55,522 nucleotides of DNA. Origin: Roridomyces roridus. Its lineage: Eukaryota > Basidiomycota > Agaricomycetes > Agaricales > Mycenaceae. The notes beneath the pieces were generated by a model. The model saw only the letters and a list, made by a program, of their open reading frames with translations. It had not been told where the DNA came from and made no database searches. The translations under genes and the position numbers were made by a program. Shown one piece after another: positions 8,413-21,119 of the stretch; position 1 is the first letter of the stretch; each line of letters starts with the position of its first letter. The stretch covers positions 1 to 55,522 of the forward strand of contig JARKIF010000198.1 in NCBI GenBank assembly GCA_029378245.1, written 5' to 3'.

Positions 8413-10389
8413 TCACAATCGATCCACACAACTGCTCTGCGTAAACTTGCCCGTAGCAAGCCCCTTTCCACACGCCCTCTCCCACTCTGCAACCTTCTCC
8501 AAAGCATCATCCCTCCTCTCCGACATACCCGAAACCTCCCAAATCTTCAAAACATCGGGTATCGCCCTCCGAATGCGTTTACACACCGCAAGCGTGTCGC
8601 GGAGGGGCGTACCGTGTTGGCGGAGGGCGTCGAGCGCGATGGAGAGGAAGAAGACCGAGTACTCGTCGTCGGCGGGGAAGGTCGAGGCGGAGAGGGTGTA
8701 GTAGCGCGCCGAGGCGGAGAGGTGGATCTTGAGGTCTTGGGGCGTTGTTGCCTTTCGGGCGAGTTGCATGTGGAACCAGCCGAGGGCGCTGGAAGTTGTG
8801 TTAGTAGCGAGATATTGGGGAGTGGAAATGCATACCCTAAAGCCTCGGCGTGAGCGTACGTATAACATGCCAGTTCATGGCCTGTATGTTGTTGTGGGTG
8901 GTATTGTGCTTCGTGAATCTTGTCCTCAGTATTGCGTTTGATTTCTTGGATCATCTCGTTGGCCATCTTTGCCAGATCCTGGAGCGTGTACTTGCATTCC
9001 GGGTCGTCCATCCCCAGCCACTATGTCATTGCTTGAGTAGGAAGCGCGGGTGAATTGAGGAGGTAACGTACATCCATGACTGCAGCGATGAACAACCGAT
9101 TGACCTGTCGTCTGAAGAGCACGTCGAATACGTCCCCTCGTTGGGACCGAGGCACATCTTTCCATTTTTCTCTGCCCCAATCAATGACCTCCAACGCACT
9201 GCTGTAGAGTTGGGCCGAGAGAGCGTGCTTGCCGGTGTTGCCAGTGATGAAGCCCTGCATGATCCATATTCTACAGACGAGCAGTCGGTAGATATTCACT
9301 GTCACCAGAACGAGATGCACCTTATAGTCATACACAACGCCGGGCCGACGGATTCCCAGCCCTCTTTCTTCAGCCGCCCTGGTGCTTGCTCACATACGAG
9401 CTTGGGGCTTTGCTTGCCCCATGCTTGGTAGTACTCGCCTTCAAAACTGACTGAAAGTAACCTGAGATTGGAGATCCGCTGTTATTCGGCGGAAAGCATA
9501 CCTTGGTCAACGTAGTCGTCAATCCAATCCCTAGTCATAGCAAAACAACGGCGGTCGATAAGAATGCCATTGCTCATGGATTGGATAGCTGTGGGCACTC
9601 CCTCGACCGCGACTTCGCCTTTGACATTGTGTTTCACCAGTTTCTTCATATCCTGCGCTCCCTTGTCGTACGTCTACAGCCAGTTAGAATAGCACCAAAG
9701 AAATAATGCGGCGGCTCACCACAAACGCATAGAAAATCACAACCGCACTACTATCCTCCTGCAACCCCTTCTTGGTGGCCATAGCCTGCGCACGCGCCCA
9801 CGGCATCTTCTTCATCGTCGCAGCCAAATTGCGACCTCCCCTCCCCAAGGGAACAGCCTTCCCACCCTTGGGCGGCGCAGGCAACGCCTTCGCAGCCTTA
9901 CTCGCCTTGAGTCCCTCCCGAAACTGCGCCTGCACCTTCTTTTGATTGTCCGTCAGATCCTGCGAGGGCATACATCCCAACGCGTTCTCCCAAGCACTGA
10001 AACATTGGTCCCATGCGGCTAATCCCTGTAAGAATCGCGTCAAAATCAGCATTTTCTACCCAAAAGAAAGTGAGAACCGACCTGGAACGCATTCGCCAGC
10101 CTCGCCCAAGCCTTGGCATACCCCGGATCGAGTTTCGTCGCAGTCTCCGCATCTTGCTGCGCATCAAGGTACCTGCCTGCAAATCTCAGCTATACGCGTT
10201 CTCGATTCCCAACACTGACTCTTTCATAGCCAGACTCGCAGCAGCCCGATTCGCAAACAAAACCGCATTTTGAGGATCCTGCTGGATGGCTTCCGTGTAT
10301 TTCTCGTATGCAGATTGATGGTCCCCTTTTTCGTGTAAAAGGTTGCCCTCGAGTTTCAGTTTCTGTGCGCGGTCTGCAGCAGTGGTCAT
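8413..10389 (-). CDS. TPR-repeat protein (Sti1/SGT-type N-terminal repeats)
   Basis: The start at 10389 opens MTTAADRAQKLKLEGN, the typical beginning of a TPR domain. The first repeat (LKLEGNLLHEKGDHQSAYEKY, TEAIQQDPQNAVLFANRAAA) and the next (YLDAQQDAETATKLDPGYAKAW, then GLAAWDQCFSAWENAL) are clear, forming a helical scaffold that binds protein tails such as chaperone C-termini. A Gly/Pro/Ala-rich linker follows, then a longer C-terminal domain without recognised motifs, containing TYDKGAQDMKKLVKHNVKG and IDRRCFAMTRDWIDDY. At least seven introns of about 50-60 bp with good signals join the exons, for example GTCAGT..GCAG near 10200 and GTCGGT..ACAG at about 10081-10028. The stop is at 8413-8415. 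The partner protein and pathway are unknown. Its last exon has been duplicated twice elsewhere in the window. Confidence 0.8.
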
Positions 10390-10545
10390 GGTTCAAGCTC
10401 AACAAACAAGACGCGTTTTGATGCAATGTTGGAATTTCTCATAGTCATTTCAAGTATGTACAAGTAACGAGGGTCTTTATAAGGTGTCGTAGCATAGTAG
10501 TGTTCCGAGTAACATACCGAAAAAAAAGAATACTTATAACGAATT

Positions 10546-12698
10546 CTAACTCACCACTTCCTTGGCATAAACGAACCTCAACCCACTCCCCGGCGCACGA
10601 TCCACACCAAGCCCCAAAACAGCCTCCCGCGGCCTCCTCGCCACAGTCGGCAACCCCAACCCCGTCAGCGTCTCATTATGCAACGCCTTGAGCCTCAAAA
10701 ACGCGCTATTCGGAACAGCACGTGCACGTACCACCGGTGCACGCTTCTGAATCGTCCACCGGGTCTCAATGTACTCGGTCTCCTCCTCCTCTTCCTCCTC
10801 GGAGAATAATTGCTCCAAATCCAAGCCCCGCCTCGCACGCTCTAGCGCCTCTTGGACACTACACGGCACGGGACCAGTCGTTGCCGGTCGCGGGCCGGCA
10901 TATGCCGCAGCCGCCCAGGGACTCCGCGGCAGCGGGAGTGGCGCCGCGAAGACTGTCGTGTACGGCAGCCGCGCGGGAAGTTGGGTGCGAGGAACCACAA
11001 GGGTTCTTGTGGAGGAAGGTACCAGTGGACTTAGACGCGCGACGGGGACCAATTCATCCTCCGCGGTGACGGTCGTAGGGGAAGAGGGAGTTGCTGGCAG
11101 AGTGCTGCTGAGAAATTCGCGAACAGCCAGACGCGAGGCACGCGACCCAGTAGGACGTAGCCTGAGTTTCGACGCGAGTGGAGGAACGCAATGCGGCAGT
11201 GGAGCAGTCTTCTCCATCGCAGGTTCTTCCTCCCAATAGGTGTCCTCCCAATCCGGCGATACTCCACCATACCCAACGACCACTGCCCGTACGTAAGATG
11301 CTTGGAGGTTTCTCGCCATCGCGACGAGCCGACCCAAAGCAAGTGTGAACGGAAGAGCAGGCAACTCTGCATCTGAGGTGGGCTTGCTCATATGTGGCGG
11401 ACGACGGGGTGGAGCGGGCGGTTCCAGCGGTAAGAGAGGGTGTTCGTCCACCAGTTGACGAATACTCTCCCGCGGACAATTGCACAAAATCGAAGCGGGA
11501 GACATGGTGCGGCGTGTTGCAGGGAGCCAGAGACGCATTGGTGCTTTGGAGGGTGGTATTAATGGCGAATCGGGGACGGAAGAGGCAGCGGTGCTAACGC
11601 TCAACGTGCTGGATCGCGAAGAACCACTAAAGGAAAGCCACGAGCCAGCACGCGAGAGGCCGGAAGAGGCGGAAGAGGGTGTAGAGGGCGAAGGCATCGG
11701 GGAGACACAGACATGACAACGCCGTGGCTCTGCACGGCCTTTGCCCTTGCCGTTGGGATCGACGGGACTCAGGAGAAGGTCCAGGAGAGCGCGCTCGCGA
11801 TGAGATTTCGCGCTCGTGGAGAGCATACGCTCGTCGGGAAGCTCTGGGAAAAGCTGGCCATGCATGCACGCGAGCACTTGGGGAAAAGTAACGCGGTTGG
11901 GCTCGTGTTCTTCATCCTGTCTTTGAGGTGAACGGCGTGGCGGGGCTGGGGGTGGGATAGCACGCGTTGTAAACGGGAAATCGTAGGCGAACCTAGCCGG
12001 CGGCTGTGGAACAGGTGGCACGAGCGAAAAATTGAGGGTCCTCGAGGTTGGTTTCATCTGCAGGCATTATCTCAAAACATGATCTCGGCAGAGAGGAAAG
12101 CACTCACCCTGCGACGCCTAAGATCGACTGCGGCCGCTGCTGCCTCCTTCTGCTTGATGAGACGAAGCCGTTCCTCCTCCTTGGACGCGTTACGTCTCAA
12201 CGCAGCACATCGTAGTCGCTCCTCGGTGTATCGACGTGCCTCAGTCTCCCATAAACGCTCCTTTTCCCTCAACGCGTCAGCACGTCGAACGTCTGGTTTC
12301 CGGGTATCCGGCGGCACAGCCGAGGTCGTGTGCGTTGCGGGTAACGACTTGAGATTCGAACTGCTCGAGGCTTCCCCGCGGCCGTCATCTAGTAGACGAC
12401 CAAACGGAATGAAGCACGCGTCAAAATCCTCGTCGCGAACTGCAGTAATGCGCGGGTCGTCGTCAGAGGTGACCTCGATGCCCTGCAAACGTAGAAGCAG
12501 AACACGGGCGAGGTGAATGTCGTCGACCGCGTAAGCCATATGAACCTGGTCTGCGAGAGAGAGCGAGAGTGGTGGCGTTGGCGGGGGAGTCGGGGAGCGG
12601 GACTCGCGGTGGGTCAGGGCAGGACGAAGGCGCTCCTCGCTGGCCTGCCTTGCACGGGCAGCCTCAGAGACGGCGCGGTTGCGACCGCGAGTTTGCAT
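10546..12698 (-). CDS. Unrecognised low-complexity protein with coiled-coil segment
   Basis: Exon 1 runs from the ATG at 12698 (MQTRGRNRAVSEAARARQAS) to about 12107. A 49-bp intron (GTGAGTGC..CCTGCAG) joins it to the frame beginning MKPTSRTLNFSLVPP, which is open to the stop at 10546-10548. The product is about 700 residues. The first third has a basic/acidic coiled coil (DALREKERLWETEARRYTEE, RNASKEEERLRLIKQKEAAA). The middle is rich in Pro, Ser and Arg, and the rest has hydrophobic patches (LALGRLVAMARNLQASYVRAV) and an acidic run (EEEEEETEYI). A TATATAC motif near 12750 could be the TATA box. The stop lies within GTGAGTTAG, so a further 3' exon is possible. I cannot assign a function. Confidence 0.65.
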
Positions 12699-14326
12699 GC
12701 GCTGAGTGTCGGAAAAGAGAGCAAAAGGTACACAACGGAGGAACCTCGTATATACTTGGCTAGACCTCTTATCTCGTGTGGCAGTGTGGGTCCCCGCTTC
12801 CTTTATCCGCTTACCCCATCTGCACACGAGCCTCGAAATACACTGTCTCTCCTCGTCGTTGCACTCGTCCTTCTCGCCCTTTGCTTGTGTGCTCGCCGCC
12901 GTCTTGTTCAACGGACCTTGGGTCCACCTTGACTCGATTTGACTCGGGTCCCTTACCCCGCATGCACTGCCACACAGCCTCCCCGCGGCAAAGGGCGCCC
13001 ATATGGAATCAAACGGATCGGAGTAACCCGTGGTGTATTCTCACCAACGCGCGCCACCAGTAGCAGATAGCAAGAATTGCTGACGCCACATCTATCTGCC
13101 TTACCACGGCGAGCCATCTATCTAGACGCTAACAATCATCCCTGGGTCGCAAGTATACGTATTCATGACTGCACCTCCAAAGATTACTAGCATCTACCAA
13201 AAACGAGGCAAGCCTCTTCGCCGGACCTGCTCTAAAGGAGAATAAATACAGCAACCTTGCTATCGGAAACACGCGTCGTTTTTCCTGCCTCGAGGTCACA
13301 GAAAGCACATGCAATGCAATCCACACAGATTCCGAGGTTTCTCGCTTGTGAGGTCGTTTCAGTGTCACCCTCGACCCTCGGCGTATCCTGATTCCTGGCC
13401 TATTACACACACCCAATGAAAATTGAATATTCTAGTCCAGGATGCGTTAGTGGTCTGAAAGTTCAGTGAAAGCGGTTACCTCCACCTTTACATCCGTCCT
13501 TTCAGCATCATCGCAACGGCGATGCAGCAAACTCCGAGTCCGAGTCCGTTCAAGGCCAGAGATATCATACAGCAGCAGTGGGCTGTTCAATCTTTCAACG
13601 CCTCAACTGATAGATACCTCCGAGTCCGTCTCGTCCGTCCTTCCTTATCTTCTGCCTGGCTACTGGTCGGTCGGTCATCCACCGGAACGTCCGATTCCAT
13701 CTCGGAGTAACAAAGGGAGCTCCGACATGGGGTGAATGTCATGTCGATAAAATCGCCTCGTGTTTTCTTTTTTTTTCGCATGAGATCATATCCCTTCCAG
13801 TTGTTGTTGTTGTTGTTCTCGGGCGCCCGCTTCTCGATGATGCTCCCGCGGAGGCTATTTGTTCACCGAGTTCTGCCCTTTGCCGATAACAGTGGTTCTA
13901 TGGAAGCATCCAAGACACCATTCAATCAACCTCGGACGAAAATATGTACCTGCATCTTCTGTCGAAGCCAGCCAGCGCTTCAACTGTTCTTGCAGCTATT
14001 TATCCTCTCAGACTCTTTTTGGTCCATGTCCATCCACGCCGTCGTCGATCATTGACAGGTCCCTGGAATCCCAAGCGGGCCGACTGTCCCTTTACCTTCC
14101 TTCTCCTTCCTTCTCCTTCTCCTTCTCCTTCTCTCGCCCGTCAATCCCCAGAGCCCAGTCAGCCAAGTCGCACTATTCTGGTCGATTCCATGTGAATTAA
14201 TATCCCTTATCGTTCACGGACGCATTAGCCATACATACATACTTGGACGATCTACGCAGCATCGCAGAGCATCGCTCCCCTTTGTAATGAGAATGGGATT
14301 AGCAAACGGACAAGTACGGGATCGGG
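12699..14326. other. Gene-poor interval with simple repeats
   Basis: No convincing gene was found on either strand in this interval or in the rest of the gap to 14680; the open frames are short, low in conserved features and without good splice partners. Simple-sequence tracts include a T run near 13767-13776, TTG repeats near 13799-13817, a CTTCTC-type polypyrimidine tract near 14098-14136 and CATA repeats near 14231. It separates two genes that point away from the gap's right side and into it from the left, so it probably contains the promoter of the gene at 10546-12698 and the 3' region of the ABC transporter. Confidence 0.5.
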
Positions 14327-14370
14327 ATTCGCATTGCTAGAATGCTAATTAGCATTCTAGCAATGCGAAT
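14327..14370. repeat. Perfect 44-bp palindrome
   Basis: The two 22-base halves (left half beginning ATTCGCATTGC, centre CTAATTAG) are exact reverse complements with no spacer. Symmetry ends at both sides, apart from two matching bases after one mismatch. It lies about 310 bp beyond the stop codon of the ABC transporter on that gene's downstream side, in a gene-poor stretch. It could form a cruciform in DNA or a hairpin in a long 3' untranslated region. Confidence 0.97.
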
Positions 14371-14680
14371 TCCTGCTTCATTAGGCTCAGCCTTTGTGTC
14401 GTGAATGACGATGACGACGATGGATGGATGGAGTCGTTTTAATGAATGGGCGGAGATGAGATGAAAGGGAGAGGCATTTCTGTACCAAACAACCTCTGTA
14501 TTTGTCACATTGAAAGGAATGACAAATACGTGGTCCGTCCCAATTCGGCCACTACTCCCCACACCCCAAAAAGGAAAATTTCACTGCTCTGCTCGTGATT
14601 GCACTTAGGGCTACATTATTAAGGGTCTATCTATCTATCAACTCTAACTACTCGGGTATTCCAGCCTACGCATCCATCCT

Positions 14681-17600
14681 TCACCGCTTCGCATATCGAA
14701 GGTACCGACTAGCGATGACGGTGATAATGACATTAAATCCTATTCAAGTGGTCAGCCAACCAAACTGGTCAAAGAAAGGAGTAGCATACCAGCATAGGCA
14801 AGGAAAATAAACACATCCCTCCACCGATGCCCGTACGTGATGCCCAGGGGAGTGTAGAATTCATCTCCAATAGCATAAGTGCAGTACCGGCAGTTTTCGG
14901 TCGCATCGGCGTTGTCTAGGTATCCACCAGCTGCAGTAACAAAGTCGGCAGCCCATTGCGAACCTATTTCCGCGTGCGTGGTGAGTCCAAGGTCGGTAAG
15001 AAAGAATGATAGGCAAACGTACAATTCTGGCCGCTGGGAGGATTGAAAACGGTAAACTCGTCGCTATTGCATTTGATCACCAAACCACTATCGAAAGGAT
15101 CAGCACGGTTGGTTTCAGTGTCTATACAAGCCACTTACTGCAACTCGGTCGATACCATGGCCGCCACACTGCGAGTATACGGAACCAACTGGTAAAGCCA
15201 CGTCCACCAAAAGTGGCCCGAGGTGTGCGGAATAGTGACACCGCAGAAAGTTGTGAAAACCAAAGACAAGAAGGGATTGAACAGTGCGGCGACCTGGATG
15301 CTCGGAGAGATGGCCCCAATGAACTGGCCCAACGAGACACCGAAAAGCATCATGATGATCGTCACCAACAGCTGGAAACCCGTGCCGTTCAATCCCGCGC
15401 TACCATTGCCAAAACCGACGGGATACACGAGCAGCACCCAATAGCAAATGGCCGTCAAAATCGATCCAGGAATTTCGCTAATCGTCTGAGCGATCGAAAA
15501 GACATAGGGCGAGTAGATGCGACTCGAGGCCTCGCGGATGAAGACCCTCCGATTCAGGATGAACATGGGCTCGATTTGCGCCATGACGATGGCAGGCAGG
15601 ATGGTCACCCAGAAAATGGCAAAGACGCGGAACTGCAAGTCTCTCACACTGTTGCCCAGCTGCAACAACGACAGCGAGACGAAGAAGGAGATGAACGTGC
15701 AGACAAAGAACCGCGTGAACAGGTAGTCGGGCGAGCGCCAGAGTGCAACAAAGTTGCGCTCAGTGACAAGCCGCAGCTGGGTCGAGAACGAAGTCGCGTC
15801 TGAAGTACAAGATTAGCGGGTGAACGTTTGGAGAAATAAAGGACAAACATGTGCTCATCTTCTTGCTGCTATCGTCGGGAAGAGCCAGCGCAGCCGCTTT
15901 GAAAGCAGCGATATCATCCCGGAGCTTTTGGCACTCGGCGGAGTCCAGCCAGATGTCCTTCCAGTCACGGTCCCCGACGCGGGGAGTGACTCCCGCGCCA
16001 ATGGCTTCGAGCATGTACTCCGCGGGGTTGACATTCGAAGGGCATACCGCACCACCTTTGGCAAAGTAATTGCGGATTTCCTGAGAGTCTTGGCCGATCG
16101 GACCGAAATACACCGTCTCTCCGCCGCGCTCGAGCTAGAGATATATTCAGAAAGTGCCGAGAGGTTATACTGGAGCAACTGACCAACAAAAGTCTGTCAA
16201 ACGATTCGAACAACAGGGCACTCGGCTGATGGATGGTACACAGGATGGCTTGTCCTTGATCGGCTAATCGTCGCAGGAAACGAACCAAATTGTACGCGCT
16301 CTGACTGTCCAACCCACTTGTTGGCTCATCTAGGTACAGGAGCAGCCCTTCGCGGCCGTTAGCATGCGCGTAGTGTGACAAAAAAAATAATTACCCGGCT
16401 TGCTAGCCAACTCCACACCGATGGTCAGCCGCTTCCTGGCCTCGACACTGAGCGAAAGCACAAGCGCCTCGGAGAGATCCTGCAACTCGAGCAGCTCGAG
16501 CATCTCCTCGACATAATTGTCCTTTTCCTCCTTTGAGACTTCGGCAGGCTGCCGCAAGTACGCAGAGAACCGGAGAGCCTCACGAACGGTGGCTGTGAGC
16601 TCGTGAACGTCCATCTGCTCCGCTGGAAACACGGTCAGGATATGCAGCCAAGAAAGGATAGCACGAACCATACGCCGTTCCACGCGCAAAGTCCGAAGTG
16701 AGCGGGCGGCCACCAACAAGAATGTCTCCAGTGATAACTCCGATGTTTTTCCGTTGCGCCAACACGTCCAAACAAGTCGTCTTGCCCTAAAGACCGGACT
16801 TGAGCTCGGTGTGGTAAGAGAAAAAAGATTACATACGGCGCCACTAGCACCCATGAGCGCCGTCAACCCAGGCCCGACGTACCCTTGGACATCGTGCAAC
16901 AGTCGGCGCGTCCCGCCAGGAACCGGGACGTGATAATTCAGATTTTCCCAAGTCAAGATCTTCTTCTGCGACGGGATAGCACCCTGCTCCTCCTTTTGCA
17001 CATCCTTGAGCTCGGCTTGGGACTTGCCTCTGCGTTCAGCCTTGCGTGCACGGAGGATCTCGTTGCGTTCCTTGGTGTCCTTGTTCTCTTTGGCATAAAT
17101 CTAGCACCGAATCTTTAGCGGCGGTCAACAAAAGCCGCATTAAATAAACTTACAGCGATAGCGGATCCGCCATTGTATTGGGGGAAGTACTCGAGAGCCT
17201 AAAAACAATCAGCCCGCGACACAGGAACAAGCATCCGCCGACTCACAATAATCTGCGTGACTTGGAACACGATAAAGAAGCCAACGAGCACAAGGAAGTT
17301 GCGTCTCCATATGTCATTCACATCCAGACCGAATGCTACCTTGATGTAATCGCGGCCAGAAACGACCGTGCTACCGGCGGTGGAGCCAAACAGGGTGCAA
17401 ACCTGATTGGGACCAAGGTTCTCGCTGAAATTGCCGTTAGCAAGTGTACGACATGCAATCCGATCAGACTAACGGATATCTCAGGATTGATCCGATATTC
17501 CGGGGCACAACGTAACTGCCATCGCAAGTCAACTGCAATTTTCTTTAGCACCGACCAACAATCCCAAGAAAAATACCCACCGAAATGCGCATAAACTCGT

Positions 17601-20219
17601 TCTCCATGCAAGCCTGCCACGCATAGCCGATCGGGTTGATGTAATACTGTGGAGACGATTAGTATCGAGAACTTTATTTGATCGGAATCCGACTCACGAT
17701 CCAGAACAACCATCTCTTCATCTTGAAAACGGGAAGCAGGTAGCCGCAATACTTAGAAGGAAACATCAACGAAGGCAAGCAGGAGAGTTGGGTAAACACA
17801 CCTCGACGCTAGACACACCAATTCAGTTACACCTCGTCAAGAACAAAAGAAAGAGTACCCACAGATTAGGAATGAAGAACACCGAAAGCCGGATCGCAGT
17901 GTGGAAGCTCGTGCAAATCAGCCCCAACGTACGGAAGAACCCCTGTACAGAACCACTTAGCCCAAGCCTACGAATAGAAATAAAGAGATTCGGACCTGCA
18001 TCGTAAGGAACACGACGTAGGCGAAAAGGTGGAACGTGAAGAAGCCTCCAGCGGAACGATCCAAGCCGGTCATAAAGTAAACCACAAGGTTCTGTGCATT
18101 TCGGTCAGACGCAGAAAAAATACAGGAAAAGACGTACGAAGAGGAAGATCCGGACAGCGGAGAACGGTACATCGGCAAGGGTGTTGGCGACAGCGATAGC
18201 AGAAGGACGATACATGCTGTAGGCCGTCTGCTTTCGAAGAATGGGCCGTCCAAGCATTTGAGTGGGCATCTCTCCAAAGGCATCCAGACAAGTCGTGAGC
18301 AAAATGACAAAGATGACACTGTAACAGTGAGACCAGATTTCTTGATCGGACAAAGGTACTCACCCCCCACGCGTAAACGCTCCAGCAGCAGTCAGAGGTT
18401 GATTGATGTATGCGGCACCCGCGACGAGAGCCAATATCATCGCCAGGGAAAAGCTGGTGTACAACTGGAATTTGTCTTGCAGCCGCATCTGGAACTGTCT
18501 GCGGGTGAGCGCGCGGACTTGACCCACGAATCCGAGCGTATATGGGCTCTTCTTCGAAACACCCTTCTTCTTGTCGGCAGCGACGGCAGCACGGAAAGCC
18601 TCCTGGTCCGACTTTTCCGTCTCCACGAGCAGCTTGTATTTTTCGCGGCTGTCTTCGAGGTCCTGCGAGAACCGAGATGATTTGAACGCATCCTCCAAAG
18701 CCTCAGGGGTTGAAGGGACGTCGGCGGCAGATCGGCCGGGCGCAAATTGACGCTCGTTGACGTCCGTGCATCCAGTAAGGTAGTCGGCAGTGCTCTGGCG
18801 GGGAAGTGATCGATAGCCCAACCCTTCAAAGTAAGCGCGAGCCTCTGTTGGTGGTCCGTAGAAAACAGTGCGGCCCTCGGCTAAAACCATGACCTTGTCG
18901 AATTGGTCGTAGATACCTGAGATCAAAATTTAGCGCACGATTTTGGCGGGCCAACTAAAACAAACCTTCTCCGGCTTGGTACAAGGAGACAAAAGTGGTC
19001 TGTCCGAGAACGTCGGTCATGATGCGAAGGCATTTGGCAAAGTCTAGTGCAGTTGAAGCATCGAGACCTCTGGTACTGTTGTCCCAAGATTGGACTCGGG
19101 CGCGAGTAGCCATCATTTCGGCGATACTTACACGCTTTCTCTCACCGCCGGACACACCGCGAACGAATTCATCTCCGACTAAAGTCTGATGTGTGTGCGA
19201 GATGTTGAGCATCTTCAATAACGTCTCGAGGACCTGTTTGTCAAATTCTTTACGTGACAACCCAGGGAGACGACCATTGGGTCCGGGGGTCTTGCAAGAC
19301 AAGGCAAAAGCCAGAGTTTGTGCGACGGTCAGAGTGGCAATGTGGATGTCATCTAGTCATGTTTGAGAAGAAATCCAGGAGCAGGCAAATGAATCACCTT
19401 CGTCATTAAACACGACCTCGCCTTTGTAGTACTTGTGCATAGTTTCCGCGTCGATTCCTTCGTAGAGAACGTCGCCATCGACAGCGAACGTCGTGCGCTC
19501 ATTTGCAATTGCTTTCAGGAAGGTCGTGCAGCCAGAACCGGGGCAGCCCAAGACGAGACACATTTCACCGGCTTTCAGAATTCCGGACGACCTGAAAGAG
19601 GTTCAGACCACACGGCGATATGCGAAGAGCGGGGCTAACTTGTGAAGGATAGTGCGGGTGACTCCTGCTTCTTTAGTGACCAGGGGAGAGGCCAAACCCC
19701 ATATTAGGCGGGGGACCCCGAGGGCGAAATCCATGCAAGCGCCTGCAAAGGTGCCGACGTATACCTGGGAGGCCGATGAGCGGGCGAAAAGGGAAAGTGG
19801 GGACCAGAAGCACCTTGCTACCCACACCACCTGCTACGCGAACTTCGAGATCGTCCCAAGTGACACCGACGTGCTTGAAATGCGATTTAGAGCGAAAGAA
19901 ATAATTCTGGGCCGACCGACGCGTACTTTGTGCTGGGGAAGGTCAGACACTTGCAACCGACGCGTCAAAAAACGAAGCGAACCTTTATCCCGGCGGCCTG
20001 CTGAGCGTCGTTGGAGCTGGTGAGATATTCGCGGAGGTCAAAGGGGGCATCGACGACGCCCTTTTCGAGATCTGAACTGTCGGTAGGGGTATACTTGAGG
20101 TTGCCCGAGTGTTGGGTCAACTGGCGGGCGAGCTCTTTGAATTCGGCCTCGGCAGTGGGGACATCGACCGGATGAGGAGCTTCATTTAGAGTGGCAGCGT
20201 CACCGGGGGTGTCCGCCAT
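14681..20219 (-). CDS. PDR-type (ABCG) full-size ABC transporter
   Basis: This is an ATP-driven plasma-membrane exporter of hydrophobic compounds of the fungal pleiotropic drug resistance family, in the order NBD1-TMD1-NBD2-TMD2, about 1,450 residues in many exons. Starting at [13 protein letters not shown] (20219), NBD1 has the family's atypical Walker [13 protein letters not shown] with Cys in place of Lys, signature [13 protein letters not shown] and degenerate Walker [14 protein letters not shown]1 carries ARTYF-type and [19 protein letters not shown] motifs. NBD2 has canonical Walker A GASGAGKTTCLD, split by an intron inside the motif, signature [19 protein letters not shown] and [19 protein letters not shown]2 and an extracellular loop with paired cysteines follow. 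A last intron (GTATGC..GAATAG) joins the C-terminal exon ending YLRYAKR and the stop at 14681. All catalytic parts look intact. The substrate cannot be told from sequence. Confidence 0.95.
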
Positions 20220-20793
20220 TGGGGGGAGAGGTTGGAGGAGGGCGAATCATAGCCGGAACCGGCTCCCTTTAAACGAGACGCTTGGTAAGAAAGCGAGATC
20301 ACTTCGCAAAAACATATTACCAAAAATGTTCGGAAAACCGTAAGGTGGTCTTCTCCAACTTTCTAATCCCGACGACACGGGAAATGGAAAGCTGAATGAG
20401 CCCGGGCCGATTGCCTCATTACATCTTGCAGACGGCTCATCGTGCTGTAACCTTGGAATCTCCTGTGGGTTAAAGTTGCCCCTATGAAATCGGATGGACG
20501 GAGGCAAAGTAATATCGTTCGTCAAACCGGCCCTGTGCCCCGCCTTGTCCGAGTCGGAGTTAGTTTGTTGTGCAAGGGAGTCCGATCAGCCCAAGGGATT
20601 TTTTTCCTGTGGGCCCCGGGCCTCTCAGTCAGGCTTTTGACACCTTTCTGTGCACTTTCAAAGCATTTCTTGTGGGAACACCACCAAAAAAAAGGACTCA
20701 GGTGATGAAAATTTCCATTTTGAGCGGTGTTCATCAATCATTGATGGCAATCAGTTTGATCCAGCCGAGCTAATATAGGCAATCACCAGCGGG

Positions 20794-21087
20794 ATGAAGA
20801 GAAAGGCCTCTGAGAACTCCTATTACTTTTCGGAGACCTTCTTGATGTTGGCGGGGTTGGCAGTGAAGATGCGTAGGTGGCAGTGTGCGAACAACCTACC
20901 CAAAGAGAAAATTGATGGATTATGTAAAGAGGGAGGGTCAACTTTTCCGACGTCATCAGTTTCTGATGTAGACTCGCTACCAGTTCCGTCAGAATCCGAA
21001 GATCGAGCTTGCTCATCACATGATGAACCGGATGGTCACGAGCCTATTTCTGATGCAGTGATCTCTTGGATCAGCCATCCAATTTAG
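20794..21087 (+). CDS. Doubtful 97-residue open frame
   Basis: An ATG-to-stop frame encodes a Ser/Asp/Glu-rich protein starting MKRKASENSYYF with no recognised domain. It lies in the 900-bp gap between the transporter and the EF-hand gene, nearly filling the space between two imperfect direct repeats (about 20756-20790 and 21066-21098). There is no splice or family support, so it may be chance. No other gene was seen in 20220-21119. Confidence 0.2.
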   Translation: MKRKASENSYYFSETFLMLAGLAVKMRRWQCANNLPKEKIDGLCKEGGSTFPTSSVSDVDSLPVPSESEDRACSSHDEPDGHEPISDAVISWISHPI

Positions 21088-21119
21088 GCAATCCCAGCTG
21101 AGCGTGTCCCTCATCAAGC

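Noticed and set aside
13129..14200. Short open frames in the gap before the ABC transporter
   Set aside because: They are rich in simple repeats, have no convincing splice partners and no recognised domain.
16330..18680. Several plus-strand open frames over the ABC transporter
   Set aside because: They are antisense shadows of well-recognised transporter exons.
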